Source of the DNA: Alentia gelatinosa
Lineage: Eukaryota; Annelida; Polychaeta; Phyllodocida; Polynoidae
Direction of reading: 5' to 3'
Assembly (NCBI GenBank): GCA_950022655.1
Contig: OX465580.1
Coordinates: 1,287,122-1,351,121, forward strand
Length of the DNA: 64,000 nt
Shown: positions 36,479 through 46,560 of the stretch, in pieces
Layout of the letters: each line of letters begins with the position of its first letter
Numbering within the stretch: position 1 is the first letter of the stretch
Notes under the pieces: generated by a model
Databases searched by the model: none
The model's input: only the letters and a program-made list of their open reading frames with translations
What the model was told of the DNA's origin: nothing
Position numbers and translations under genes: made by a program

Positions 36479-36815
36479 ATACACAATATTGACTGGTTTC
36501 AGATACAAGCGGCCGTATGCTCCGAGGAGTTGACGCGTAGTAATATCCGAGCGTATGCGAGGATATTGCGTAGTCAACTCCGAGGAGCATACAACCGCTT
36601 TTATCTGAAACCAGTCTATATTGTATTTATTATCCACCTTTTCTGCACAAGTGACATGTCGATATCAGTTAATTTTAGTTATGGACTATTTTTTCGTACG
36701 CACTATTTTTCCGTATGCGCCACCCGGAGCATACAACATATCTGTATGCGCCGGGTATGTCCATACACGCTGCCTATGTGTTTTCTATGGACACTTTGTA
36801 TTCGGTGGATAATAA
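36479..36815 (+). mobile_element. Fold-back element with one 73-bp unit
   Basis: The same element as 18881-20152, about 90% alike in the fold-back (GTATGCTCCGAGGAGTTGAC against GTCAACTCCGAGGAGCATAC) and in the middle (TATTTATTATCCACCTTTTC). Here the 73-bp unit occurs once. The end GGTGGATAATAA mirrors the internal TTATTATCCACC. It sits inside a small array of CTGAACAATGTGGTATGAAG units (36395-36895), which marks both insertion sides; the exact target duplication is not clear. Confidence 0.75.
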
Positions 36816-36895
36816 AATGTGATACTGAACAATGGGGTTTGAAGTCATCTGATACAAAGTGATACTGAACAATGTGGTATGAAGTCATCTGAAGT

Positions 36896-37369
36896 TACCA
36901 GAACGTCCACTAGGGTCGCCCTGCAGGCACCAGACAGCGGAAGTGACGTCATTCAGGCACACAGACACCACCACACGATCCTACAGACAGACAAGCATGG
37001 AATCTATTCGGAATTCCGAATTTAGCGACGTCCCAAGGATGAATCTTGATATCAATATAAATTTGAGGGCAAGATAAGTTAACATTATAAAAAGGCAAGG
37101 TCAGTTCTCAGCTGAGGCCAGAGTTAGAGTAGCTAGAAATACAAGCCCCAGACCCCAGACACCCCCCGAAACTACACCTAGATATATAGATTTACCCCAG
37201 ACACTCGCCGAAACTACACCTAGATATATAGATTTACCCCAGACACTCCCCGAAACTACACCTAGATATATAGATTTAGTAACAAACTCCTAGCTGATCT
37301 AGGAAGCGCCTAGACGCTCTGTGAACTTCTGAGAAGCCCAAGGAAACTCTTAGAAGCTGCGCGGATGAG
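36896..37369. other. Unique DNA and 46-bp repeat (3 copies)
   Basis: 37155-37280 carries three units with GAAACTACACCTAGATATAT and AGATTTACCCCAGACACTC. The remainder is unique intronic DNA without a recognised exon. Confidence 0.6.
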
Positions 37370-37835
37370 AATGCTCCTGGCGTGATCCGAGATATTCCAG
37401 GAGGCTCCTAGAAGCTCCAGGAGGTTCCTAGAAGCGCCAAGAGGCTCCTAGAAGCGCCAGGAGGCTCCTAGAAGCGCCAGGAGGTTCCTAGAAGCGCCAG
37501 GAGGCTCCTAGAAGCGCCAGGAGGCTCCTAGAAGCGCCAGGAGGCTCCTAGAAGCGCCAGGAGGTTCCTAGAAGCGCCAGGAGGCTCCTAGAAGCGCCAG
37601 GAGGTTCCTAGAAGCGCCAGGAGGCTCCTAGAAGCGCCAGGAGGCTCCTAGAAGCGCCAGGAGGTTCCTAGAAGCGCCAGGAGGTTCCTAGAAGCGCCAG
37701 GAGGCTCCTAGAAGCGCCAGGAGGCTCCTAGAAGCGCCAGGAGGCTCCTAGAAGCTCCGGGAAGCGTCGGGAAGCTCCTAGAAGCCCCAGGATGCACCTT
37801 GAGGTTCCTGTAAGCGCCAGTAAAACTCCAGGAAG
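37370..37835. repeat. 20-bp palindromic array (AGGAGGCTCCTAGAAGCGCC)
   Basis: About twenty units of 20 bp. Each contains the imperfect palindrome AGGAGGCTCCT, and CTAGAAGCGCC pairs in part with GGCGCTTCTAG on the other strand. The period equals about two helical turns. Confidence 0.93.
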
Positions 37836-40494
37836 TTCCTAGAAGCTTTTTAGTGAGACGCACGCGCACAGGTCAGACCGTCACCAACAGTAAATGATCT
37901 GTAAAAAAATATCAACCTAACGTTATTATTATAAGAACAGAACAGTAAAAACCACATACGGGAGCAGCACCAATGTAGCCATTTTGATACAAGAGGAGAG
38001 TGTGTATTGTGTTGGCAGCAGGATCTAAGCTTGTGTTGTGAGAGTGGATGATCGCCGTAACGACGCATGCGCGGGCTGTAGCTGGTTCCGTAATGTACAT
38101 CGCCGTCGGCAACAACAAAGAGCATTCCACTCGAGTCACCAGCGACTCCAAACAGGGCTCCTTCAAGTGGGGCTCTCAGGGGCTCTCAGGGGCTCTCGGG
38201 GGGCTCTCAGAGGAGCGGGCTTCACTTCCGGCCCCGCGCGGTACGCGTTACGCACTCACTGAGAGTGGAGAGTGTAGGGCGGGCAAGGTGATCTATAGTA
38301 CAGTCTGTTGTCGCCAGGGCCAGGGCACACAGGCTCAAACTCAGACTGTTATGGCTGCCATTTTGAGGCAGAGATTCCTACCTCCGCTGGTACTAACCTG
38401 CCCTGATTGATTTGCCAGTAACCAGTATGCTACTCTTCAAGCAGAGGTCTTATAGTAGCTTTTACTGGGCATGTACCAAATAAATCAGCTTGGAGAGTTA
38501 TATTGGTTCCTAGAATAACTCTACCGAGACAGCCTCGCGGATTTCCACTTGTCAAACTAATGTTATAAATAGATTAGCCAACCCCGATATTCCTCTCATT
38601 AAAGGTGGCTGGCCAATCAGAGCCATGCTCTGTTAGACCTTCACGTAGAGTAACCCGAAAGCGGCGCGGGGCGTGAACGGACTAAGTGATCTCCAAGCAG
38701 AGACCCCGTGCCCTGCTTGTACCTCTGTGTCAAGGTATCTGCTTGGAGCAATATCTGTCCCATACGCCAATAACTTATTTATCCTAATTCCTGAGCAATT
38801 TAAACGGTGCGATTTATTTGTGGCAGAGATACATGTACATGTATACAGAGTAAACGCCATACTGTGAGGTGTCACATCAGCACCACCTCCCTTAGTGGAG
38901 AACACCTCACGTTGTCAACAAGATCCATGCCCCCATTCAGAGTGTCAGTTTCATCATCAGCGCAGTAAATCTGCTGAAGGAAACCCCAGTGTTCTTTATT
39001 AGAGCGTGCTTGCACGCGCTAAATGCATCATCTAGACTCTAGAATCAGGGTGGTCACATTGAACTTTCAGTGTGCTTCCAGAAAACTATCCCTCTACTAT
39101 TTGTGTGCTATTCACTGCGCTATTGAGAAGAGAGCTGGGTGCCAGTGTCTCAGGGTCTGAGAGGCATGCCCAGCTGACCATGACCAATCACCCAAGACCG
39201 AAATAACTCATGACCCGCTGTTGCTTGAAATGTTTGGATCCTAGATAGACAGTTGAAGAAATGGTTATACTGAATCTAACCCAAAACTTTCAATTGTTAT
39301 TCATTTATATAGTCCAGTGTATAGTGTTTCATAGAATTCAGGCAGTCATATTGAATTTACGCTAATTTACTCAAACAATATGATTTAACTGGTGATTTGT
39401 ATGGATTCCCCACCCCAGAAAACATGTGTTAAGTATTTTAAATCATGTTTCTACCACAATAGGCCACCCTAAACATATGAAACCTCAAAATCTAGAATTG
39501 TGAGGTTTCGTATATTCAGGGTGGCCATATTGGATTTATGCTAATTTGACCTACTTCCACCCCTTGGATTAATTTCGATTTTCATTCTGGCAATATGTAA
39601 GGTATTCTGAGGTGAATGCCACTGGAATTGAATCTATTGCTTTTTGTGGCTAGTTAGGCCCTTTTTGGCTTATTTTGACTGGACTAGCGACTTCGTCGAG
39701 TCGGAGTTGCTCTAGCGTGGCCCTGGCGACAACAGGACATATTGCGATCTATGATGTTTCTGAAGGTGGTGCCCTCTCTCGGCTTCCGTTCTAAACTTAA
39801 GGTCATTACGGGTCCTATTATTTCATGTTGATTTTGGCATGGCTCGAAATAAATCATAAGAGAAAAGCTACTTCTGCCAATAGATCTACAAAAATGAAGA
39901 ACAGGTTCTAGTTTTTCCCTCCACGAGATTCTCACTCTCGTGGACCCTCAGTCTCCAAGCCTAAGTTTGGTTCACTATGTCTCTATGTGCGGGAGAATCT
40001 CCAAGCGGATCTTACCGGAATCTTAGTTTTTTAGATATAGTAGGTAATAATACTAGCTCGGAGTTGACCCGGAGACTACTGGAATGTGATTGAGTCGGTG
40101 ACGAGTGCTGCACGCGGCCCGTCTCTGGGAGGGCGCGAGGCGGCCGAGGTCAGATATCTGAATTTATACCAATTTTAACCACAGATTGTAGAATATGGCA
40201 CCACTGACCATTACATGGTGTACTCTTACACAATGAAATATCGGTAAATGCAGACAGCAAACATCAGAAGCTGCTCAAGGATTTCCGAATCACGTCATCT
40301 TGCGCCACTGACAGATTTCTATATCATCACAGATAGAATCTGTCATCAATGGTCAGGTACACATGCCTTGTGTGGTCACCGATTCTCGGTACCGATATCT
40401 TCTCGGGGAGCACGCCCGACCAACTGACGCTACCCGATATTTGATCGACGTGTTCTCCGTCGGCAGGTGTAGACCGGGCCTCGTGTGTGAGAGA
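37836..40494. other. Intronic unique DNA, no exon recognised
   Basis: A CpG-rich patch (38040-38270) has GACGCATGCGCGGG (NRF1-like) and CACTTCCGG (ETS-like). 39095-39310 is the second copy of the dispersed repeat at 32985-33225. 39340-39550 has two related blocks, each with CA(G/T)ATTG(G/A)ATTTA. Open frames here (for example 39684-39935 minus) match no family that I recognise. Confidence 0.4.
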
Positions 40495-41275
40495 CTGGCC
40501 ACGAAGCACGCCGCACTCACTGAGACTGGCCGCACTCTCTGAGACTGGCCACGAGGCACGCCGCACTCTCTGAGACTGGCCACGAAGCACGCCGCACTCT
40601 CTGAGACTGGCCACGAAGCACGCCGCACTCACTGAGACTGGCCGCACTCTCTGAGACTGGCCACGAGGCACGCCGCACTCTCTGAGACTGGCCACGAAGC
40701 ACGCCGCACTCTCTGAGACTGGCCACGAGGCACGCCGCACTCTCTGAGACTGGCCGCACGCCGCACTCTCTGAGACTGGCCGCACTCTCTGAGACTGGCC
40801 ACGAAGCACGCCGCACTCTCTGAGACTGGTCGCACTCTCTGAGACTGGCCACGAAGCACGCCGCACTCTCTGAGACTGGCCACGAAGCACGCCGCACTCA
40901 CTGAGACTGGCCGCACTCTCTGAGACTGGCCACGAAGCACGCCGCACTCTCTGAGACTGGCCACGAAGCACGCCGCACTCTCTGAGACTGGCCACGAAGC
41001 ACGCCGCACTCACTGAGACTGGCCGCACTCTCTGAGACTGGCCACGAAGCACGCCGCACTCTCTGAGACTGGCCACGAAGCATGCCGCACTCTCTGAGAC
41101 TGGCCACGAAGCACGCCGCACTCACTGAGACTGGCCGCACTCTCTGAGACTGGCCACGAAGCACGCCGCACTCTCTGAGACTGGCCACGAAGCACGCCGC
41201 ACTCTCTGAGACTGGCCACGAAGCACGCCGCACTCTCTGAGACTCATCACGAAGCACGCCGCACTCTCTGAGCAG
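40495..41275. repeat. 31/19-bp minisatellite with 112-bp higher-order unit
   Basis: Units of 31 bp (GCCACGAAGCACGCCGCACT, CTCTGAGACTG) alternate with a 19-bp form lacking the CACGAAGCACGC part. In much of the array the order is 31-31-31-19, repeating every 112 bp; CACTCACTGAGACTGGCC is seen near 40514, 40626, 40897, 41009 and 41121. Long minus-strand frames are a composition effect. Confidence 0.93.
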
Positions 41276-41299
41276 GAACTAGACGCGGGCTCCTGCTTC

Positions 41300-42060
41300 T
41301 ATGAATAAGGAATGGCGGAATTTCACGCCGGGTTTTCAGGAATTAATCGGTGAAGTTTGGCGAGTTATTGCGCGACACAGATGAGGAAATATGCTCTTTG
41401 GATTGCGCCTGGAAATAGAAAAGCCATCAATATGCCGGCCGCGCGCAATTCAACATTAAGGGCAAAAGATTGCGGAAAATGGCCGAATAAAAGGGCGGGC
41501 CGCGGCCGCGACTGGGGAAATGCCCAGAAAATGCGCGCAAAATTGACAACCACCGAGCGACTGAATAAAATATCGGAGTTTAAGGATGAGAAGTGGCCGG
41601 GCCTCCGCTCCCTGCGCCGCTCCTCGTCTCCCTTTTAGAACCGCATTCTCCCCCGGGGAGATAAATTTCAATCACCGCCGATAGGTGGCAGGCAGGCGGC
41701 TGCCGGATCCAAAGCGAGGCTGGGTCGGGGTTGCAGGGGAACCAGCGAACAGTGAATACTATTTACTCGCCAATTACCAGCTGACTGGGTGATTAATGGC
41801 CGCCGCCATATTGACAATGGGCGCCGCCATCTTCCCCCCGCCGCGCCCTGAAACATGCAGGTCACCCGTTCTCGCGAGAGGTCCCGAGATGGGCCCTGAG
41901 GTCACCGCTAGGAGGCGCGCCCAGGAACCGGAAGCGCCGTCATTTTGAGGTCGGCTGTAAAAAGTGAAAGGGGAAAGGGAAGCGTGGAAATTGGCGGCAG
42001 GGGGAGATAGAGGGCGCTAGTGTCGTGTGTGTAGAGCGGTGCCGGTGTCGAGTCACAGGC
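41300..42060. promoter_or_regulatory. CpG-rich promoter-like patch upstream of exon B
   Basis: A dense CpG block in the exon A/B intron, ending about 770 bp before exon B. It has a perfect TCTCGCGAGA palindrome (41870-41879), a YY1 motif GCCGCCATCTT (41823-41833) and a second GCCGCCAT with TATT (41803-41813), and CCGGAAG (41928-41934). In mammals this set marks TATA-less promoters. The YY1 orientation (AAGATGGCGGC on the minus strand) favours antisense transcription. It could drive an antisense RNA or a truncated DDR from within the gene, or be an enhancer. Not proven. Confidence 0.5.
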
Positions 42061-42511
42061 GGGAGGCGGGAAACACACGACGTGTTTCTACGCAGAAAAT
42101 AGGGTTTCCAAGCAGACGTATCTCAAACGTTGAATATATGTTTATTTAGGTAGATATACACCTGACGTTTATGCAACATAGTGAATCTGCGTAGATTTAC
42201 AAACACAACCCTAACCTACGTGAATTTTACCAATAGGACAAAACTTCCACGCTTTTACTACGTAAAAAAGTATGTAAGAAATAATCGGGAACATGTTTTG
42301 AGGAAATACAAAGTTCACCACAGTTCTGACACACGCCACGACGTGAGAGGTGAGCCAACGCAGGTGATATGAAGGTGTGTGTGTGTTGGGGGGGTGCATA
42401 GCGTACACATATTTAAAGATGCTTGTAACACACTCTTTCACAGCTTAGTCCTTATGATGTCGGAGTGTGTCGGAAACCGCGTCGGAATGCTGAGTCCACT
42501 GCTGCGAGAAA

Positions 42512-42546
42512 CATTCCGACACAACAGGTGATGTTGTGTCGGAATG
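42512..42546. other. Perfect 14-bp inverted repeat
   Basis: CATTCCGACACAAC (42512-42525) and GTTGTGTCGGAATG (42533-42546) are exact complements with a 7-nt loop AGGTGAT. The word TGTCGGAA recurs at 42459, 42540 and 42560. It lies about 280 bp upstream of exon B and could form a hairpin in the intron RNA. Confidence 0.8.
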
Positions 42547-42826
42547 CTCGTCGTAGTGTGTCGGAAGCGCGGTGGGAGCCCCGCTGTATCACTCAGTGTT
42601 TGAGAATATGAATATCTACATTGAGATAAGATATCCCATGGAAGCTAGGTTATGTGAAAAGATGAAAACGGAGCGGGCAGGTGGGTAAAATATCTTATGG
42701 GTGAATTAGATTGGTGATCTGGAAATACAGCCTAGACAGCAGTAAGTTACCCTAGGACGTCTACTCTATACCACACATCCTTCACTGTTCCTTACAATGA
42801 CCTACAACTTTCCCGCTCTATTTCAG

Positions 42827-42974
42827 ATCTTCCAGGGCAACACCAACACGTACATCGCCGAGCTGAGGGAGGTCGATCCACCTATTATCGCTCGGAAGGT
42901 TCGCTTCATCCCGTACAGCGGGCACCCGAGGACGGTGTGCCTCAGGGTCGAGCTCTACGGCTGCCCGTGGAAAG
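42827..42974 (+). CDS. ddr: DDR exon B: end of discoidin domain
   Basis: A 148-nt exon, phase 0 in and 1 out, with acceptor CTATTTCAG and donor AAAG|GTGAGG. It encodes IFQGNTNTYIAELREVDPP, then IIARKVRFIP, then CLRVELYGCPWK. This is the C-terminal end of the DS domain, where vertebrate DDRs have LxPPxVARxVRFxP and CxRVELYGCxW. Both conserved cysteines of the CLRVELYGC block are present. No boundary duplication is seen at either edge, unlike exons A, D, G and H. The following intron (581 bp) contains a MITE copy. Confidence 0.96.
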
Positions 42975-43184
42975 GTGAGGCACAGATCATTGAGATAAAC
43001 TAACACAAATATCAGGTGTATAATAGAACTCGAGGTCTTATGGAAGGGAACATCCCACTTTCGGGGACTCCCCACTAACGGGGACACCCCAGTAAGGGGG
43101 AATTCCCTTTTCATGTTTACTTTTACCCACCATCAGGGAAACCTGTAAGATTGGGTTCTTCTGTATATATGGTTAAAGTTCATG

Positions 43185-43440
43185 AACAACCAGTTAGGTA
43201 TAGATTTTGGGAACTCGTTCTCCATGCCCGTACAAGTATTGCAGTCCGTTCTCCATGGTTTATATCCTATGTGACATCCATATCTTTAGTGTTTACAGGG
43301 GTGAGATAAATACAGAAAGCAACTCGTTTTAGCCGTCGTTGTTCGTTGTTCTCCAACTCGTTTGAATGCTACGTGATATTCACCCCACATCAAACTCGTG
43401 GAAAATGACGACTTTGACTTCTTGGTTTCTTCTTTAGCAC
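43185..43440 (+). mobile_element. MITE-like copy in exon B/C intron
   Basis: Resembles 2150-2580, including GGGAACTCGTTCTCCATGCC, GGGGTGAGATAAATACAGAA and GACGACTTTGACTTC. The fold-back half is shorter here because of a deletion around CACTCGG. It fills nearly half of a 581-bp intron. Confidence 0.7.
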
Positions 43441-43555
43441 AACATTCTAAGATTAATTTTTACATATTACAGAAACCCTTGTCAGAGTCAACTCGATCTA
43501 ATTAATTGTACTTGTGTTTATTTTTTGTAAAAAGCTGCTACGTTTAATGTTGTAG

Positions 43556-44080
43556 ATGGGAGTGTATCGTACTCCATGCATCGTGGAGAACGGAGAGGCA
43601 CGGAGGTGGATCTGTACGACTTCACGTACGACGGTAAGATCGAGAACCTGCAGCTCAGCGGGGGGCTCGGCCAGCTCACCGACGGGGAAGTGGGCGAATC
43701 CAACTTCCGCCTGGATCCCAAAGGCTTCGGCAATAAAGGCTATGAGTGGGTCGGCTGGAGGAATGAGTCCCACCACGGCAAGCCCATCGAAATAATCTTC
43801 AAATTTGATGATGTGAGAAACTTCTCGACGATTCGGATCCATGCAAACAACATGTTTAATAAGGATGTACGCGTGTTTAAACGAGCCAAAGCCTACTTCA
43901 GTATCGGTGGAGATTACTACACCTCTGAGGCGGTGGATTTCAGGTACATGCGGGACACGCTGATTGAGTTCGCGAGGCCGGTCATCATCCCGATCCCCAA
44001 TCAGATCGGAAAGTTTGTGAAACTCCAGCTGTTCTTCGACTCGAAGTGGATGATGATCAGCGAGATTCAGTTTGAATCAG
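43556..44080 (+). CDS. ddr: DDR exon C: discoidin-like domain
   Basis: A 525-nt exon, phase 1 in and 1 out, with acceptor TTGTAG and donor TCAG|GTGAGT. It holds the whole DS-like domain: SYSMHRGERRGTEV, TYDG, LSGGLGQLTDGEVGESNF, YEWVGWRNESHHG, IEIIFKFDDVRNFSTIRIHA, NNMF, KAYF, FVKLQLFF and WMMISEIQF. The glycosylation sequon in WRNES is at the position conserved in vertebrate DDRs. The 175 residues contain no cysteine: where vertebrate DDRs have VHCNN, (E/Q)C(Y/R)F and (K/Q)C, this protein has IHANN, KAYF and KLQ. It is likely an extracellular domain that packs against the DS domain. Confidence 0.97.
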
Positions 44081-44334
44081 GTGAGTGAGATCTGCATTTA
44101 CAGCCAGAGAGACGGCGTCTTTATCTACATGATTCATTCTCATCGTTCACTTACATCATCAATGTACCGAGACAAAATCTTTAATTACTCACAAATAGGA
44201 AAAATACAAGACAAGAAGATATTCCCACCCTCATCATAAAGAACCATGTGAATATCTGTTATGAAAGACTAAGAGAAAATTGGCTCAGGGTGAACGAAGT
44301 CAATTGTTGTAAAGTCTTTTTATTAGTGATGTAT

Positions 44335-44545
44335 GTAGGGACGTATTTCCCACGTCAGGACGTATTTATTACATAGGGACGTATTTCCCACGTAGGGACG
44401 TATTACTCAAGCAGGGACGTATTTCTCACGGAAGGACGTATTTATCACGTCAAGACGTATTTCTCACGTAGGGACGTATTTCTCATATAGGGACGTATTT
44501 CTCACATAGGGACGTATTACTCAGAGGAGGGCGTATTTCTCTTGT
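44335..44545. repeat. ~20-bp array (GGGACGTATTTCTCACGTA)
   Basis: About ten imperfect units of GGGACGTATTTCTCACGTAG with TTATTACATA, CAAGACG and AGGAGGGCG variants, in the exon C/D intron. Confidence 0.85.
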
Positions 44546-44699
44546 GAAATACATTTTATCTGTACTAGTAAACATAGAGCATAGTCTAAATAAGAATAAT
44601 AATGAGAGATATTAGAGAATAATAATAGTGGTACCTCACAGCCATAAGAGTATAGGTATAAAACACACACAGAGAGCGGTATTCTGAGGGTCACATGTC

Positions 44700-44960
44700 T
44701 GCCATCCTCTCACTGCTGTCAGTTGAGATCACCATGACAACACACCCTAGCAACCAAAAACACACGCCACAACTCGTGTATCGTGAACCGCCAAAAAGAA
44801 ACCGCCATTAAAAAAACACAGCGTCTCGCATGCACTTCCGCTTCCGGTAGCAGATTAAAACGGAAGTCCGGTTTAACGCGCGTGCGCCCAACCTGCGCGT
44901 TGCATGTCGGGAAGGTTCCCAAGGAATATGGCGAAACTTCAAAGGAGACGCGGCCGAGAC
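44700..44960. promoter_or_regulatory. CpG patch with X-box-like, ETS and NRF1-like words
   Basis: Contains CATGACAACACACCCTAGCA (CCTAGCAAC is an RFX X-box half site), CTTCCGCTTCCGG and CGGAAGTCCGG (ETS-like), and GCGCGTGCGC (NRF1-like). Located in the exon C/D intron. Could be an internal promoter or enhancer; motif evidence only. Confidence 0.3.
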
Positions 44961-45279
44961 GCGGCCGAGTTTGTGATTACAAAGTTTTTACAAATGGTGG
45001 TCATGAAAGAGAACAAGAACGTGTCTCTAAATGAAAAAAAGAGAATATTAAATAGAATATCAATTGGCAAAAAGCGGAATGGACAAAGAAGGGGCGTGCT
45101 CTCCCAGCATTGTGTTGTTTGGTAAAGTCGTTCTCCCCCTCAGTTCATGCGTCATGCTAAATGTCTCTAAACAGAGGATACCTAAATACGTTCTGTTACA
45201 GATAGAAAACAATCACATGCGTTTCGACAGATTACAGTTCAGGGTTAGTCATAAAAAATAGATTATGTTCCATGTTATA

Positions 45280-46024
45280 CTAGTTACTAATGTATTTTTA
45301 GATTACGCTTCATGTTAAGGGAAAGTTATAAACTAGTGACATACATTTTCAGATAAAAATCCCATACTAAAGACTAGTTATCAACTAGTCCCTGGTTAGT
45401 TTCATTTTCTTTCAGAATACGTTCAACATCAAGGGCTATGGTTATGAACTAGTGAAATGTATTTTCAGATTACAATCCACATTAAGGTCCTGTTATGAAC
45501 CAGTGACTTGTATTAGAGAGATACTGGTCCCAGCTGAAAGAATATTAATGTTACAACATATTACGTAATCTCTTTAGATCCTTACCAGTGACATTGATAT
45601 TCGTTCTCCCCTCGCCTTGCTTCCCTATTACTATATACCTTGAAATAGTGATGAAAATAGAAATTTGTTGACCTCCCATCAGTGGGGTAGCCATCCTTTA
45701 TTGTGTAACAACTCGGATGTTTTCTTTTTGTATCTAAGCTTTGATCTGATTGATCTAGACATTTCACTGGTCAACCTTGGTATGAACACCTCAACCTAGA
45801 TATAAAAACGTCAGCCTAGGCATGCAAACTGTAGTTACTACACTCGTAGCAGCATTATGTAACTATAGAGTGTTCATCTATTGGATTTGTATATTATGTT
45901 ACTATTTATATAAGTGTATTTTCAGATTAGGTTACTATTTATATAAATGTATTTTCAGATTACACTACTCTCTATATAAATGTATTTTTAGATTACGTTA
46001 CTATTTATGTAAATGTATTTTCAG
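45280..46024 (+). repeat. Array of exon D acceptor copies (33-bp period)
   Basis: Immediately before exon D the junction ATGTATTTTCAG|ATTAC is repeated at exact 33-bp steps: decoy exon starts at 45926, 45959 and 45992, real start 46025. Older, diverged copies of the same junction with ~70-bp spacing lie at 45289-45475 (TATTTTTAGATTACG, TATTTTCAGATTACA). Because 33 is a multiple of three, use of 45992 or 45959 would insert 11 or 22 residues in frame without a stop, while 45926 meets TAG at once. Confidence 0.9.
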
Positions 46025-46183
46025 ATTACGCGGTCGGAAACTTCACACCAGAAATCCCTCCGTCAACGACGCGACCCCCAGGAGGGTCGACGAAGGACCC
46101 AAACATTGTCCAGGTCATAGATCTCCTACCCAACGGTAAACAGAACAAGTCTGTTGGGTCGAGGAAGGTACCCCCTACTTACG
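46025..46183 (+). CDS. ddr: DDR exon D: extracellular juxtamembrane linker
   Basis: A 159-nt exon, phase 1 in and 1 out, encoding about 53 residues beginning DYAVGNFTPEIPPSTTRPPG. Rich in Pro, Thr, Ser and Gly with an N-glycosylation sequon (NFT) and NKS, as expected for the stalk between the DS-like domain and the membrane. Acceptor TATTTTCAG, donor TACG|GTGAGT. Both edges are duplicated nearby (upstream array at 45926-46024; one downstream partial copy at 46503-46560). Sequence conservation with vertebrates is low, but phase and position in the gene make the call firm. Confidence 0.88.
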
Positions 46184-46470
46184 GTGAGTTCTGTGTGTTG
46201 TTACGATCCAAAATATTGGTATGTGAAACATACAGTTATATCCCTTGGCCTAATGGACCAAGCTGTGTAACACGCCAATGGAGGCAATCCCTTGGTTACG
46301 ATCAACAGGGTCGCCCCCATGTGGTAAACACGGAGCCAGCATATAATCCTGATCACGATGTACTCGAGTCAGTCCGGTCAGCACAGCGCATTATAACATC
46401 ATCAGCAATAAAGCTTGTAACGGACGAAGCCTTGGAGTCATTCATTCAGTTTACTCTTCACAACCGATAG
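46184..46470 (+). other. In-frame read-through ORF after exon D
   Basis: If the exon D donor is not used, the frame stays open for about 95 more codons to TAG at 46468-46470. It includes IPWPNGPSCVTRQWRQSLGY and ends near FIQFTLHNR. I do not recognise the peptide; composition is ordinary, not repetitive. A retained intron would yield a secreted receptor ectodomain without membrane helix. It may instead be chance or the remnant of a mobile element. Confidence 0.35.
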
Positions 46471-46502
46471 TAACAGTGTGTGTGGGCAATGTGTGTGAAA
46501 TC

Positions 46503-46560
46503 TTACCTCACAAGAGCAAGTCTGTGGGGTTCAGGAAGGTACCTCCTACTTATGGTGAGT
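46503..46560 (+). pseudogene. ddr: Partial copy of exon D end with donor
   Basis: Resembles 46141-46196 with about seven differences over some 50 nt: AGTCTGTGGGGTTCAGGAAG, then GTACCTCCTACTTATG|GTGAGT. No convincing acceptor precedes it, and extension of exon D to this donor would cross the TAG at 46468. It is best read as a two-copy junction duplication. Confidence 0.75.

Noticed and set aside
40327..41257. Minus-strand ORFs of Ser/Glu/Cys/Arg repeats
   Set aside because: Translation of the 31/19-bp array, open in overlapping frames.
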